Below are positions 17,758-26,633 of a stretch of 64,000 bases of DNA, piece by piece. The stretch covers positions 1,922,001 to 1,986,000 of the forward strand of contig NZ_CP071870.1 in the NCBI RefSeq assembly GCF_017569205.1. The letters are read 5' to 3'. The first letter of the stretch is position 1. Each line of letters starts with the position of its first letter. The translations under genes and the position numbers were made by a program. The notes beneath the pieces are model-generated. The model saw nothing but the letters and a program-made list of their open reading frames with translations. It was not told where the DNA came from and ran no database searches. The DNA is from Propioniciclava sp. MC1595 (GTDB lineage Bacteria > Actinomycetota > Actinomycetes > Propionibacteriales > Propionibacteriaceae).

Positions 17758-20700
17758 GTGGCGACGGCGCCCGGCAACAGCTCCAACGACGATCTCTCGA
17801 ACTTCGGGGCCAACGACTGGCTCATCGAGGAGATGTTCGAGGCCTGGAAGAAGGACCCCAACTCGGTGGACACTTCCTGGCGTGAATTCTTCGACAAGCG
17901 GGCAGGCCAGGCGACGCCTCAGGCCGCCCCTGCAACCGCCCCGGCTCCGGCGCCCGCGCCGGCTCCCGCCAAGGCCCCTGCGCCCGCGCCGGCCCCGGCA
18001 GCCCCTGCCGCGGTGACCGCGGCTCCGGCGGCCCCGGCCCCCGCTCCCAAGGCGGCCGAGGCCCCGGCCCAGAAGCCGGCGGCCCCCTCCGCGCCCCCGC
18101 AGCCGCGGGCAGAGTCCGTCTCCGGGCCGAAGAACCCGGGCTCGGCGGGCGGCCTCTCGGCCAACCGCCCCTCGGCGGCGCGCAAGATCGAGGAGTCGGC
18201 CGAGCCGACCCGCACCGTGATGCGCGGCGCGCCGATGCGCACCGCGAAGAACATGGACCTCTCGATTCAGATGCCGGTGGCCACCTCGGTGCGCAACGTG
18301 CCGATGAAGCTGATCATCGAGCAGCGCGACGTCATCAACAAGCACCTGGCCCGCACCACGGGCGGCAAGGTCTCCTTCACCCACATCCTCGGCTACGCCA
18401 TGGTCAAGGCCCTGTCGATGCTGCCGGACATGAACGTCGCCTACGACGAGGAGAACGGCAAGCCCGTCCTGGTCCAGAACCACCAGGTCAACATCGGCCT
18501 GGCGATCGACCTGCCCAAGCCCGACGGCACCCGCCAGCTGATCGTCCCCAACATCAAGGCCGCCGACAAGATGAACTTCCGCGAGTTCTGGCGCGCCTAC
18601 GAGGAGATGGTCCGCAAGGCCCGCAAGAACGAGCTGACCGTCGACGACTTCGCCGGCACGACCGCGTCGCTGACCAACCCCGGCGGCATCGGCACCAGCC
18701 ACTCCGTCCCGCGCCTCATGATGGGCCAGGGCGTCATCCTGGGCGTCGGCTCGATCGACTACCCGCCGGAGTTCCAGGCCGCCTCCGACACCCGCCTGCG
18801 CGAGCTGGGCGTCAGCAAGATCACGACCCTGACCAGCACCTACGACCACCGCGTCATCCAGGGCGCGGTCTCGGGTGAGTTCCTCAAGGTCATGCACGAG
18901 CTCATCATCGGCCAGCACGACTTCTACGACGAGATCTACCTCTCGCTGCGCGTCCCCTACCTGCCGCTGCGCTGGGCGTCCGACGACTCGGCCCACCGCT
19001 CCTACGAGCTGGCCAAGGGCACCCGCGTCATCCAGCTGATCAACGCCTTCCGCAGCTGGGGCCACCTGATGGCCGACATCGACCCGCTCGAGTACTCCCA
19101 GCGCAGCCACCCCGAGCTCGAGCTCGAGGCCCACGGCCTGTCGATCTGGGACCTCGACCGCGAGTTCCCGGTCGGCATCTTCGGCGGCAACGAGAAGGAG
19201 ACGATGACGCTGAAGAAGGTGCTCGAGCAGCTGCGCGGCGCCTACTGCGGCCACGTCGGCGTCGAGTACATGCACATCGCCGACACCGAGAAGCGGCGCT
19301 GGCTCGAGTCCTACTTCGAGAGCCCGATCGTCCGCTGGGGTCGCGACGAGCACCTCCGCATCCTCGACAAGCTCAACGAGGCGGAGATCTTCGAGACCTT
19401 CCTGCAGACCAAGTTCGTCGGCCAGAAGCGCTTCTCCCTGGAGGGCGCCGAGTCGACCATCGTGCTGCTCGACGAGATCTGCGACAGGGCGGCCAACGAC
19501 GGGCTCGATGAGGTCGCGATCGGCATGCCGCACCGCGGTCGCCTCAACGTCCTGGCCAGCATCGTCGGCAAGAGCTACGGCCAGATCTTCCGTGAGTTCG
19601 AGGGCTCCATCGACCCCAAGCAGGTCATGGGCACCGGCGACGTGAAGTACCACCTGGGCGCCGAGGGCGAGTTCACCTCGCTGGCCGGCAACACGGTGAA
19701 GACCTCGGTCGCCGCCAACCCGTCCCACCTCGAGGCCGTCAACCCGGTCGTCGAGGGCATCGCCCGCGCGAAGATGGACGCCGCCGGCACCCTCGACAAG
19801 GGCGCGGTCCTGCCCGTCCTGCTGCACGGTGACGCGTCCTTCTCCGGCCAGGGTGTCGTCTACGAGACCCTGCAGATGAGCCAGCTCCGCGGCTACAAGA
19901 CCGGCGGCACGATCCACATCGTGGTCAACAACCAGGTCGGCTTCACCACCGCCCCGTCCGAGTCGCGCTCCTCGACGTACTGCACCGACGTCGCGAAGGC
20001 GATCAGCGCCCCGATCTTCCACGTCAACGGGGACGACCCCGAGGCCGTGGCCCGCGTCGGACGCCTCGCGTTCGAGTACCGCCAGCGCTTCGGTGGCGAC
20101 GTCGTGATCGACCTCGTCGCGTACCGCCGCCGCGGCCACAACGAGGGCGACGACCCGAGCTTCACCCAGCCCAAGATGTACGACCTCATCGAGCAGAAGC
20201 GCTCGGTGCGCCGCCTGTACACCGAGGCCCTCATCGGCCGTGGCGACATCTCCAACGAGGACGCCGAGGGCGTGATGGAGCGGTTCCGCGCCCGCCTGGA
20301 GGGCGTCTTCAAGGAGGTCAAGGAGGCCGACGGCGAGGACGACTCCTACCGCAAGGTGCCGTTCTACCCGGCGAAGCTCGGTCGCGACCAGGGCACGGCC
20401 ATCTCCCGCGAGACGATGCAGCTCATCGCCGACGCGCAGGTGACCTACCCCGAGGGCTTCGCGGTGCACCCCAAGGTGCTCCCGCAGATGCAGCGCCGCG
20501 CCGAGGCGATCATGAACGGCCCGATCGACTGGGCGACCGCCGAACTGTTGGCCTTCGGTTCCCTCCTGATGGAGGGCCGCACGGTCCGCCTGACCGGCCA
20601 GGACAGCCGACGCGGCACGTTCTCCCAGCGCTTCGCGGCGGTCGTGGACCGCAACACGAACGAGGAGTACATCCCGCTCAAGCACCTGACCGACGACCAG

Positions 20701-21573
20701 GGCCAGTTCCACGTGTTCGACTCCCTGCTGAGCGAGTACGCGGTCATGGGCTTCGAGTACGGCTACTCGGTGGCCTCACCGCAGTCGCTCGTGCTGTGGG
20801 AGGGCCAGTTCGGCGACTTCGCCAACGGCGCCCAGACGGTCGCCGACGAGTTCATCTCCTCGGGTGACGCGAAGTGGACGCAGAAGTCCGGTGTGACCCT
20901 GCTGCTGCCACACGGCTACGAGGGCCAGGGCCCCGACCACAGCTCGGCGCGCATCGAGCGCTGGCTGCAGCTGTGCTCCGAGGGCGCGCTGGCGGTCTGC
21001 CAGCCGTCGACGCCGGCGTCGCACTTCCACCTGCTGCGCACGCACACCTACGTGAACTGGCACCGCCCGCTGGTGATCATGACCCCGAAGTCGATGCTGC
21101 GCAGCAAGGCCGCGGCCTCGTCGCCCGAGGACTTCACCAACGGCAGCTGGCGTCCGGCCATCGGCGACGAGTCGATCACCGACCCGTCCGCGGTGCAGGC
21201 GGTCATCCTCTGCTCCGGCAAGATCCGGTGGGAGCTCGTCGCCCAGCGTGCCAAGCGCGGCCTCGAGGGCAAGGTGGCCATCGTGTCGCTCGAGCGGCTC
21301 TACCCGCTCCCGACCGACGACCTGGCCGCCGAGCTGGCCCGCTACCCACACGTCACGGACATCCGCTTCGTGCAGGACGAGCCGCTCAACCAGGGCTCGT
21401 GGCCGTTCATGGCCCTCCACCTCCCGGCGGCGCTCGCCGAGAAGATGGGTGGCCGCGAGGTCGAGCTGACCCCGGTGGCCCGCCCCGAGTCCTCCTCCCC
21501 GTCGGTGGGCCTGCTCAAGGTGCACCAGGCGCAGGAGAAGGTGCTCATGGACCAGGCCTTCGAAGGGATGTGA
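17758..21573 (+). CDS. kgd: Multifunctional 2-oxoglutarate metabolism enzyme (E1 with E2 catalytic domain)
   Basis: 1271-residue actinobacterial fusion that decarboxylates 2-oxoglutarate and serves the TCA cycle. Order: an N-terminal segment (SNFGANDWLIEEMFEAW); a Pro/Ala-rich linker (about 50-125); an acyltransferase (E2-type) core ending in TSTYDHRVIQGAVSGEF (about 365); and a thiamine-diphosphate E1 part with MPHRGRLNVLASIVGK, HGDASFSGQGVVYETL and IHIVVNNQVGF. The lipoyl domain is absent, as in Mycobacterium Kgd, so a separate lipoyl protein must serve in the dehydrogenase complex. GTG at 17758 has an AAGAAGG site. In relatives the enzyme is inhibited by the FHA protein GarA, which is not encoded here. 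Confidence 0.96.
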   Translation: MATAPGNSSNDDLSNFGANDWLIEEMFEAWKKDPNSVDTSWREFFDKRAGQATPQAAPATAPAPAPAPAPAKAPAPAPAPAAPAAVTAAPAAPAPAPKAAEAPAQKPAAPSAPPQPRAESVSGPKNPGSAGGLSANRPSAARKIEESAEPTRTVMRGAPMRTAKNMDLSIQMPVATSVRNVPMKLIIEQRDVINKHLARTTGGKVSFTHILGYAMVKALSMLPDMNVAYDEENGKPVLVQNHQVNIGLAIDLPKPDGTRQLIVPNIKAADKMNFREFWRAYEEMVRKARKNELTVDDFAGTTASLTNPGGIGTSHSVPRLMMGQGVILGVGSIDYPPEFQAASDTRLRELGVSKITTLTSTYDHRVIQGAVSGEFLKVMHELIIGQHDFYDEIYLSLRVPYLPLRWASDDSAHRSYELAKGTRVIQLINAFRSWGHLMADIDPLEYSQRSHPELELEAHGLSIWDLDREFPVGIFGGNEKETMTLKKVLEQLRGAYCGHVGVEYMHIADTEKRRWLESYFESPIVRWGRDEHLRILDKLNEAEIFETFLQTKFVGQKRFSLEGAESTIVLLDEICDRAANDGLDEVAIGMPHRGRLNVLASIVGKSYGQIFREFEGSIDPKQVMGTGDVKYHLGAEGEFTSLAGNTVKTSVAANPSHLEAVNPVVEGIARAKMDAAGTLDKGAVLPVLLHGDASFSGQGVVYETLQMSQLRGYKTGGTIHIVVNNQVGFTTAPSESRSSTYCTDVAKAISAPIFHVNGDDPEAVARVGRLAFEYRQRFGGDVVIDLVAYRRRGHNEGDDPSFTQPKMYDLIEQKRSVRRLYTEALIGRGDISNEDAEGVMERFRARLEGVFKEVKEADGEDDSYRKVPFYPAKLGRDQGTAISRETMQLIADAQVTYPEGFAVHPKVLPQMQRRAEAIMNGPIDWATAELLAFGSLLMEGRTVRLTGQDSRRGTFSQRFAAVVDRNTNEEYIPLKHLTDDQGQFHVFDSLLSEYAVMGFEYGYSVASPQSLVLWEGQFGDFANGAQTVADEFISSGDAKWTQKSGVTLLLPHGYEGQGPDHSSARIERWLQLCSEGALAVCQPSTPASHFHLLRTHTYVNWHRPLVIMTPKSMLRSKAAASSPEDFTNGSWRPAIGDESITDPSAVQAVILCSGKIRWELVAQRAKRGLEGKVAIVSLERLYPLPTDDLAAELARYPHVTDIRFVQDEPLNQGSWPFMALHLPAALAEKMGGREVELTPVARPESSSPSVGLLKVHQAQEKVLMDQAFEGM

Positions 21574-21579
21574 GCCCGC

Positions 21580-21759
21580 TTGTACTTCACCGACCGCGGG
21601 ATCGAGGAGCTCGAGACCAGGCGGGGCGCCGATGAGGTCAGCCTCGCCTGGCTCGCCGAGCAGTTGCGCACGTTCGTCGACCTGAACCCCGAGTTCGAGG
21701 TGCCGGTCGAGCGGCTGGCCACGTGGTTGGCGCGGCTGGACGACGAGGACGATGACTGA
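21580..21759 (+). CDS. Small DUF6104-like protein
   Basis: 59-residue acidic protein starting at TTG (21580). It reads YFTDRGIEELETRRG near the start and ends RLATWLARLDDEDDD. I recognise it as the conserved small protein (DUF6104) found after kgd in Streptomyces and relatives. It starts six bases after the kgd stop and overlaps galK by 8 bases (ATGACTGA), so it is translated with both. It has no cysteines, signal peptide or membrane helix. The function is unknown; the constant position suggests a link to 2-oxoglutarate dehydrogenase. Confidence 0.8.
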   Translation: MYFTDRGIEELETRRGADEVSLAWLAEQLRTFVDLNPEFEVPVERLATWLARLDDEDDD

Positions 21760-22852
21760 ACCCGCCCTCGGGACCTCCCCCGGCCGGGTCAACCTGGTCG
21801 GGGAGCACACCGACTACAACGACGGGTTCGTCCTGCCGATCGCCCTGGGCCACGTCGCCCGCGTCGAGGCGACCCCACGTGACGACGGCCGCGTGCTCAT
21901 CAGTTCCGCGCAGCTCGGCGAGTCCGTCGAGCTGGAGGAGCTGTCCCCCGGGCCGCGCGCCTGGTGGGGCTACGTGGCCGGGGTGCTGTGGGCCCTGCGG
22001 CAGCGCGGGCACGCCCTCGGCGGCGTGGACCTCGCCCTCGACAGTGCCGTCCCCCTGGGCGGTGGGCTCTCGAGCTCGGCCGCCATCGAGTGCGCGACCG
22101 CGCTGGCCCTGGACGCCCTCGCCGGGCTGGGGCTCTCCCCCGCCGAGCTGGCCGAGGTCGCCCAGGCGGCCGAGAACGACTTCATGGGCGTCCCCACCGG
22201 CCCCATGGACCAGCGGGCGAGCCTGTGGTGCACCACCGACCACGCCCTGCTCCTGGACTGCCGCACGCTGACCCCCGAGCAGGTGCCGTTCGCGCTGCCG
22301 AACGACCTCGTGCTCGCCCTCGTGGACACCCGCAGCCCGCACGTCCTCGCGGACGGGCACTACGCGCAGCGCCGCCGGGCCTGCGCGAGCGCGGCCGAGG
22401 CCCTCGGCGTCCGGGCCCTGCGAGACGTCACCCCCGCCGACCTGCCCGCCGCGCTGGCCCGCCTCACCGACGACGAGCAGGTGCGTCGGGTGCGGCACGT
22501 GGTCACCGAGAACGCCCGGGTGCTCGACGCGGTGGCGGCGCTGGAGGCGGGCGACTGGGCGTCCTTCGGCCGGATCCTGACGGCCTCGCACGCCTCGATG
22601 CGCGACGACTACGAGATCACGGTCCCGACGGTCGACCTCGCCGTCGAGACGGCCCTGGCCTGCGGCGCGCTGGGCGCACGCATGACCGGCGGTGGCTTCG
22701 GCGGCACGGTGATCGCGCTGCTCCCGGTGGGCTCGCTCGACTCCTTCGCGGACGCGCTGGGCGCCGCCTACGCCGAGCGGGGGTTCGCCGCCCCGGGGCT
22801 GTCCACCACGCGCGCCGCGGCCGGCGGGATCGAGCTCAGCGCGGCCCGTTGA
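21752..22852 (+). CDS. galK: Galactokinase
   Basis: GHMP kinase of 366 residues that phosphorylates galactose at C1 for the Leloir pathway. The signature GRVNLVGEHTDYNDG (residues 11-25) is the galactokinase motif. The ATP loop is PLGGGLSSSAAIECA, the catalytic Asp is in TGPMDQRAS, and the third GHMP motif is ARMTGGGFGGTVIALL. No galT or galE accompanies it. It overlaps the small gene before it, and its 3' end overlaps the convergent membrane protein gene by 17 bases. Confidence 0.93.
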   Translation: MTEPALGTSPGRVNLVGEHTDYNDGFVLPIALGHVARVEATPRDDGRVLISSAQLGESVELEELSPGPRAWWGYVAGVLWALRQRGHALGGVDLALDSAVPLGGGLSSSAAIECATALALDALAGLGLSPAELAEVAQAAENDFMGVPTGPMDQRASLWCTTDHALLLDCRTLTPEQVPFALPNDLVLALVDTRSPHVLADGHYAQRRRACASAAEALGVRALRDVTPADLPAALARLTDDEQVRRVRHVVTENARVLDAVAALEAGDWASFGRILTASHASMRDDYEITVPTVDLAVETALACGALGARMTGGGFGGTVIALLPVGSLDSFADALGAAYAERGFAAPGLSTTRAAAGGIELSAAR

Positions 22853-23210
22853 GCCAGGCCCGGCTGATGGGGTGCAACGCCCCGACGACGATCGCGAGCG
22901 CGGCCACCGCCCCGATGAGCGCCTGGGGGGCCGACCCGTCGGTGGCGAACTGGGCGAACGAGAAAACGTGCAGCAGCGCGGCGGCCACGACGGGCCCCAT
23001 GGCCCAGCGCGCGCCCCGCAGCAGGGCGACGCCGACGCCGCCCACCAGCAGGCCCCACAACACCAGCGCGAGGGCGACACCACCGCTGAACGCGCCGTGC
23101 CCGGAGGCCAGCGACAGCCCCGCCATGCCCAGGAAGAACAGGCCGAAGAGGATCGTCGTGACGGCCGCCACGGTCAGGCCGAGCGGGCGCGGGGAAGCGT
23201 TTTCGGGCAC
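22836..23210 (-). CDS. Four-helix membrane protein of unknown function
   Basis: 124 residues with four hydrophobic segments (about 12-33, 41-60, 68-86 and 96-113) and short loops. No known motif was recognised. Its end overlaps the end of galK by 17 bases on the opposite strand. Codon use resembles its neighbours, and the ATG start at 23210 leaves a 180-base divergent gap to whiB1. It may be a small envelope protein. Confidence 0.6.
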   Translation of the reverse strand: MPENASPRPLGLTVAAVTTILFGLFFLGMAGLSLASGHGAFSGGVALALVLWGLLVGGVGVALLRGARWAMGPVVAAALLHVFSFAQFATDGSAPQALIGAVAALAIVVGALHPISRAWLNGPR

Positions 23211-23396
23211 CGGGTGATTCTACGCCGTCCACTCGGTGACCCCCGGGTGTCCGAAAGATGGCGCGGGGCTGACCATTCCCGGCCGTGCCCCTTGTTTTCG
23301 GCTCAACAAGTTGGCAAGGTAGTCAGGCGTGCCCGGCGGACCCCACCACGGGGCACTTTTCCTGAGAGCGTCCCATCTACGAGGAGTGGTTGCCGC

Positions 23397-23645
23397 ATGG
23401 ACTGGCGCCATCGGGCTGCATGCCTGACCGAGGACCCGGAGCTGTTCTTCCCCGTGGGGAACACGGGCCCGGCCATCATGCAGATCGCCGAGGCCAAGAA
23501 GGTCTGCGCGCGCTGCGAGGTGCGTACGGAATGCCTTCAGTGGGCTCTCGACGCAGGACAGGACCACGGGGTGTGGGGCGGACTGTCCGAGGACGAACGC
23601 CGCGCGATGAAGCGGCGCAACGCACGGGCCCGCGTCCGCACCTGA
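23397..23645 (+). CDS. whiB1: WhiB1-type iron-sulfur transcription factor
   Basis: 82-residue Wbl protein. The four cluster ligands are Cys9, Cys37, Cys40 and Cys46 (CARCEVRTEC), binding a [4Fe-4S] cluster that senses NO/O2 and contacts the housekeeping sigma factor. The GVWGG turn (about 58-62) and a basic C-terminus (KRRNARARVR) for DNA contact follow. The opening MDWRHRAACL and overall length match WhiB1 best among Wbl classes. ATG at 23397 has GAGG upstream. About 190 bases separate it from the divergent gene before it. Confidence 0.94.
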   Translation: MDWRHRAACLTEDPELFFPVGNTGPAIMQIAEAKKVCARCEVRTECLQWALDAGQDHGVWGGLSEDERRAMKRRNARARVRT

Positions 23646-23676
23646 CGCACGGGCCCCGACTCTGGGGGACGATGGC

Positions 23677-24786
23677 ATGCCGACCCGACGCTGGTCACTC
23701 GATCCGACGAGCCTGCGCGTCGCCCTGACCGTCCTCCGCCACGGACCGATCTCGCGCGCCGGCCTCGGCCGCATGCTCGACCTCTCCTCCGCGAGCGTCA
23801 CCCGCCTGACCAAGCCGATGGTGTCCGCCGGCCTGCTCCTGGAGGGCGCCCCGCTGGGGCGGTCCACCGGCCGGCCCGCGCTCCCCCTGGACATCGCTGC
23901 CGAGAGCGCCACCTTCGTGGGCCTCAAGGTCTCCCACGAGGGCCTCCACGCCGTCCTCACCGACCTGCGCGGCACGATCCTGGCCACGGCCTCCTGCGAC
24001 GGCGACCGCCTCTCCCCCGCCCGGGTCGCCGGCGCCGTCCACGCGCTCGTGGACGAACTGACCGAGGGCCGGCGCGCGCCCGACGCGCTCGGTGTCTCCC
24101 TGGGCGCGACGGTCGACCGCGACGGGCTGGTCCGCGGGGCGACCTTCCTCGGCTGGCCCGCCCCCGTGGACCTCGCCGCCCTCCTCGAGGCGGAGACCGG
24201 GCTGCGGACCACCATCGACAACGACGTGAACGCGTTCACCGTCGCCGAGCACTGGTTCGGCGTCGGTCGGGACACCCAGGAGTTCGCGGTGCTGACCATC
24301 GGCGCCGGCGTCGGGCTGGGCCTGGTCTGCCGCGACGAGGTGGTGCGCGGCCGGGCCGGCGCCGTCGGCATGGTCGGCCCGCTCAAGGTCCTCGACGGAC
24401 GCCGGGCCGAGGAGGTCCTCAACCGGGACCGGTTCCTCGCCGCGGTCGACGAGGCCGTGGGGGCGTCCGTGGAACCGGGCACCGACATCGTGGCGCTGGG
24501 CACCGAGGTCCCCGGGGTGGCGGCCCTGCTCGACGACGTGGCCGACGCCGTGGGCGAACTCGCCGGCACGGTGTCGGCCATCACCGCCCCCGAACGCATC
24601 CTGGTCGCCGGGGAGGGCGCCCCCCTCCTCGCCGGCCGCGAGGACCGCGTGCGCGCCCTGGTGGGGCGGATGAGCCCCGACCACATCCCGGCCCCCACCG
24701 TGGTGGTCGAGGTCGTCGGGGACGCGGAGTGGGCCCGGGGCGCGGCGGCCCTGGCGATCCGCGCCCACATGGGCGTCGGCGACTAG
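23677..24786 (+). CDS. ROK-family transcriptional regulator, degenerate sugar-kinase core
   Basis: 369 residues: an N-terminal winged helix (about 10-70, with SRAGLGRMLDLSSASVTRL) and a ROK/ASKHA fold with DNDVNAFTVAEHWFG. ROK repressors normally hold a zinc site (GH...CxCGxxGC) that shapes sugar binding. Here the matching stretch reads GAVGMVGPLKVLDG, with no His and no cysteines, so zinc and perhaps sugar binding are lost. It may respond to another ligand or act constitutively. Its TAG stop lies within the CTAG that borders the IS1182-like element, and removing the IS would leave the same stop. Regulatory targets cannot be told. Confidence 0.82.
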   Translation: MPTRRWSLDPTSLRVALTVLRHGPISRAGLGRMLDLSSASVTRLTKPMVSAGLLLEGAPLGRSTGRPALPLDIAAESATFVGLKVSHEGLHAVLTDLRGTILATASCDGDRLSPARVAGAVHALVDELTEGRRAPDALGVSLGATVDRDGLVRGATFLGWPAPVDLAALLEAETGLRTTIDNDVNAFTVAEHWFGVGRDTQEFAVLTIGAGVGLGLVCRDEVVRGRAGAVGMVGPLKVLDGRRAEEVLNRDRFLAAVDEAVGASVEPGTDIVALGTEVPGVAALLDDVADAVGELAGTVSAITAPERILVAGEGAPLLAGREDRVRALVGRMSPDHIPAPTVVVEVVGDAEWARGAAALAIRAHMGVGD

Positions 24787-24801
24787 GAGCCTGCTGAACA
24801 A
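24783..24801 (+). repeat. Left end: CTAG plus 15-bp inverted repeat
   Basis: CTAGGAGCCTGCTGAACAA, the exact reverse complement of 26606-26624. The first four bases contain the stop codon of the ROK gene. Confidence 0.95.
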
Positions 24802-26620
24802 TCTGTCCGCGTGCCCACGGGACTGACCGGCAGCTGGCTGGAATTGTTGGGTTGTGCAGGGTGAGTCGAGTCCGCAGCGGGATGTGTTGGACGTGGAGTC
24901 GCTGGCGGGGCATTTGTTGCCGGCTGGCAGCGTGTTCCGGTTCTTGGCCGAGCACCGGCACCGCCTGTTCCCGGACGCGTTGTTCGCCGACCTGTTCCCG
25001 TCGGGGCGGGGCCGGCCATCGATCCCGGGCGAGGTGATCGCCTCGGTGATCGTGCTGCAGGCGTTGAACGGTTTGTCCGATCGGGAAGCCGTCGAAGCGC
25101 TCACGTTCGACCTGCGGTGGAAAGCGGCGTGTGGCTACCCGGTCGACAAGAAGGCGTTTGATGCGTCGTCGTTGACGGTGTGGCGGGCTCGGCTGGCAGC
25201 GTCGGAGCGGCCGCAGCGGATCTTCGAGGTGGTCCGGGACGTGATTGACGCCACGGGTGCGGTGAAGGGCCGGACGCGGCGTGCCCTGGACTCGACGATC
25301 CTGGATGACGCGGTGGCAAGGCAGGACACGGTCACCCAGCTGATCGCGCAGGTGCGCCGGGTGGGCCGGGAGGTGCCCGGCGCCCAGCAGGTAATCGAGC
25401 AGCGCTGCACCCGGCTGGCCGCGCTGACCGGCCAGGGGTACGACAGCACCGGCAAGCCGCGGATCGCGTGGGACGACCGCCAGGCCCGCGACGAACTGGT
25501 CACGGCGCTGGTCAACGACGCGCTCGCCCTGCTCGCCGGCCTGGACGCCGAAGCGATCACGGCTGCTGGCGGCAAGCCGGCCGAGGCGGTCGCGTTGCTC
25601 GCCTTGGTGGCCGGTCAGGATGTTGAACCAGCCGAGGGTTCCGTCGGCACGGATGGCCGGTGGCGGATCGCCCGCCGGGTCGCCCCGGACCGGGTCATCT
25701 CAACGGTCGACCCTGATGCGCGGCATGCGCACAAGACCGTGGAGCGCCGCCAGGACGGGTTCAAGGCCCACGTGGTGATCGAGCCCGACACCGGCCTCGC
25801 GACCATGGTCGAGTTGACCAAGGCCGCCGGGCCGGACAACAGCGACGCCACCGTCGGTGCCAGGCTGGTGGTGGCTGATCCGACCATCGACAGCCCGGTC
25901 GAGGTGCTGGGCGATTCGGCCTACGCCACCGGCGACATGCTCGCCGTCCTTGAGGCCAAGAGGTGGGTGCCGCTGGTCAAACCCTGGCCGATCCGGCCGG
26001 CCGTCGAGGACGGGTTCACCATCGACGACTTCACCCACGACCCTGCCGCCGGCACCCTGACCTGCCCAGCAGGAGTAACGAAGACCATCACCAAGACCCG
26101 CAAGGCGGTGTTCGGCATCGCCTGCCGGGCCTGCCCGTTCAGGCAGCGATGCACGACCGCCGCGAAAGGCCGCACCATCCAGCTGCACCCCCACGACCTG
26201 CTGCAACGCGCACACCCCAACGGGCCGCCGGCGAGGGCTTCCAAGCCACCTACCGCCGGTACCGGCCCATGGTCGAACGCACGATCGCGTGGCTGGCCCG
26301 AGGCAACCGCAAAGTGCCCTACCGAGGCGTCACGAAGAACGACAACTGGCTCCACCAACGAGTCGCGGCGATCAACCTCCGCCGCCTCCTGAACCTCGGC
26401 CTCAGCTTCGGCAACACCGGCTGGGCGATCGCCTGACCAGCCCCGCAACGAGCTTGAACACCAACCACACGGGTCCACCACGACCCTCAGACAAGCGCGA
26501 CGACCCCGCTGTCGCACTCAACTGCGCTGACTCACACTCGCGGCTCGACAGCCGCGGCGGCGTCCCACCCGCCACCCACGTCCAACCCGCCGTCAGATAG
26601 CCGCCTTGTTCAGCAGGCTC
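24787..26620 (+). mobile_element. IS1182-like insertion sequence (1834 bp)
   Basis: Bounded by perfect 15-bp inverted repeats (GAGCCTGCTGAACAA) and flanked on both sides by CTAG. CTAG may be a 4-bp target duplication or, being a palindrome, the outer end of a 19-bp inverted repeat. The transposase resembles the IS1182 family but is interrupted by a frameshift near its C-terminus. The element lies between the convergent ROK and pdtaS genes and disrupts neither. Confidence 0.92.
24854..26436 (+). pseudogene. IS1182-family transposase, frameshifted
   Basis: Opens at GTG 24854 with a typical IS1182 N-terminus (HRLFPDALFADLFPSGRGRP), followed by DDE-fold segments (ALDSTILDDAV; DGFKAHVVIEPDTG; VLGDSAYATGDML) and a cysteine pair region (IACRACPFRQRC). 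Through about 26205 the frame is intact. The expected end (YRRYRPMVERTIAWL to LSFGNTGWAIA, stop 26436) continues in the minus-one frame. The break falls at about 26205-26225, near a CACCCC run, and fits a 1-base deletion. No good slippery heptamer is present, so programmed frameshifting is less likely. In the original frame the protein would end with an unrelated tail at 26392. Confidence 0.85.
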
Positions 26621-26624
26621 CTAG
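26606..26624 (+). repeat. Right end: 15-bp inverted repeat plus CTAG
   Basis: Reverse complement of the left end at 24783-24801, with no mismatch over 19 bases. Confidence 0.95.
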
Positions 26625-26633
26625 GCGTCCGCC

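Noticed and set aside
17758-18254. Pro/Ala-rich repeats at the start of kgd as a separate gene or tandem repeat locus
   Set aside because: They are the usual flexible linker of actinobacterial Kgd and stay in frame.
17671-20712. A 1013-codon open frame on the minus strand opposite kgd
   Set aside because: It mirrors the codon bias of kgd, reads as low-complexity Val/Glu/Arg/Leu-rich sequence and has no recognisable motif; a typical antisense shadow in GC-rich DNA.
26190-26235. Programmed -1 frameshift in the IS1182-like transposase
   Set aside because: The local CACCCCAAC and CGGGCC contexts allow no good re-pairing in both ribosomal sites; a simple deletion explains the break better.
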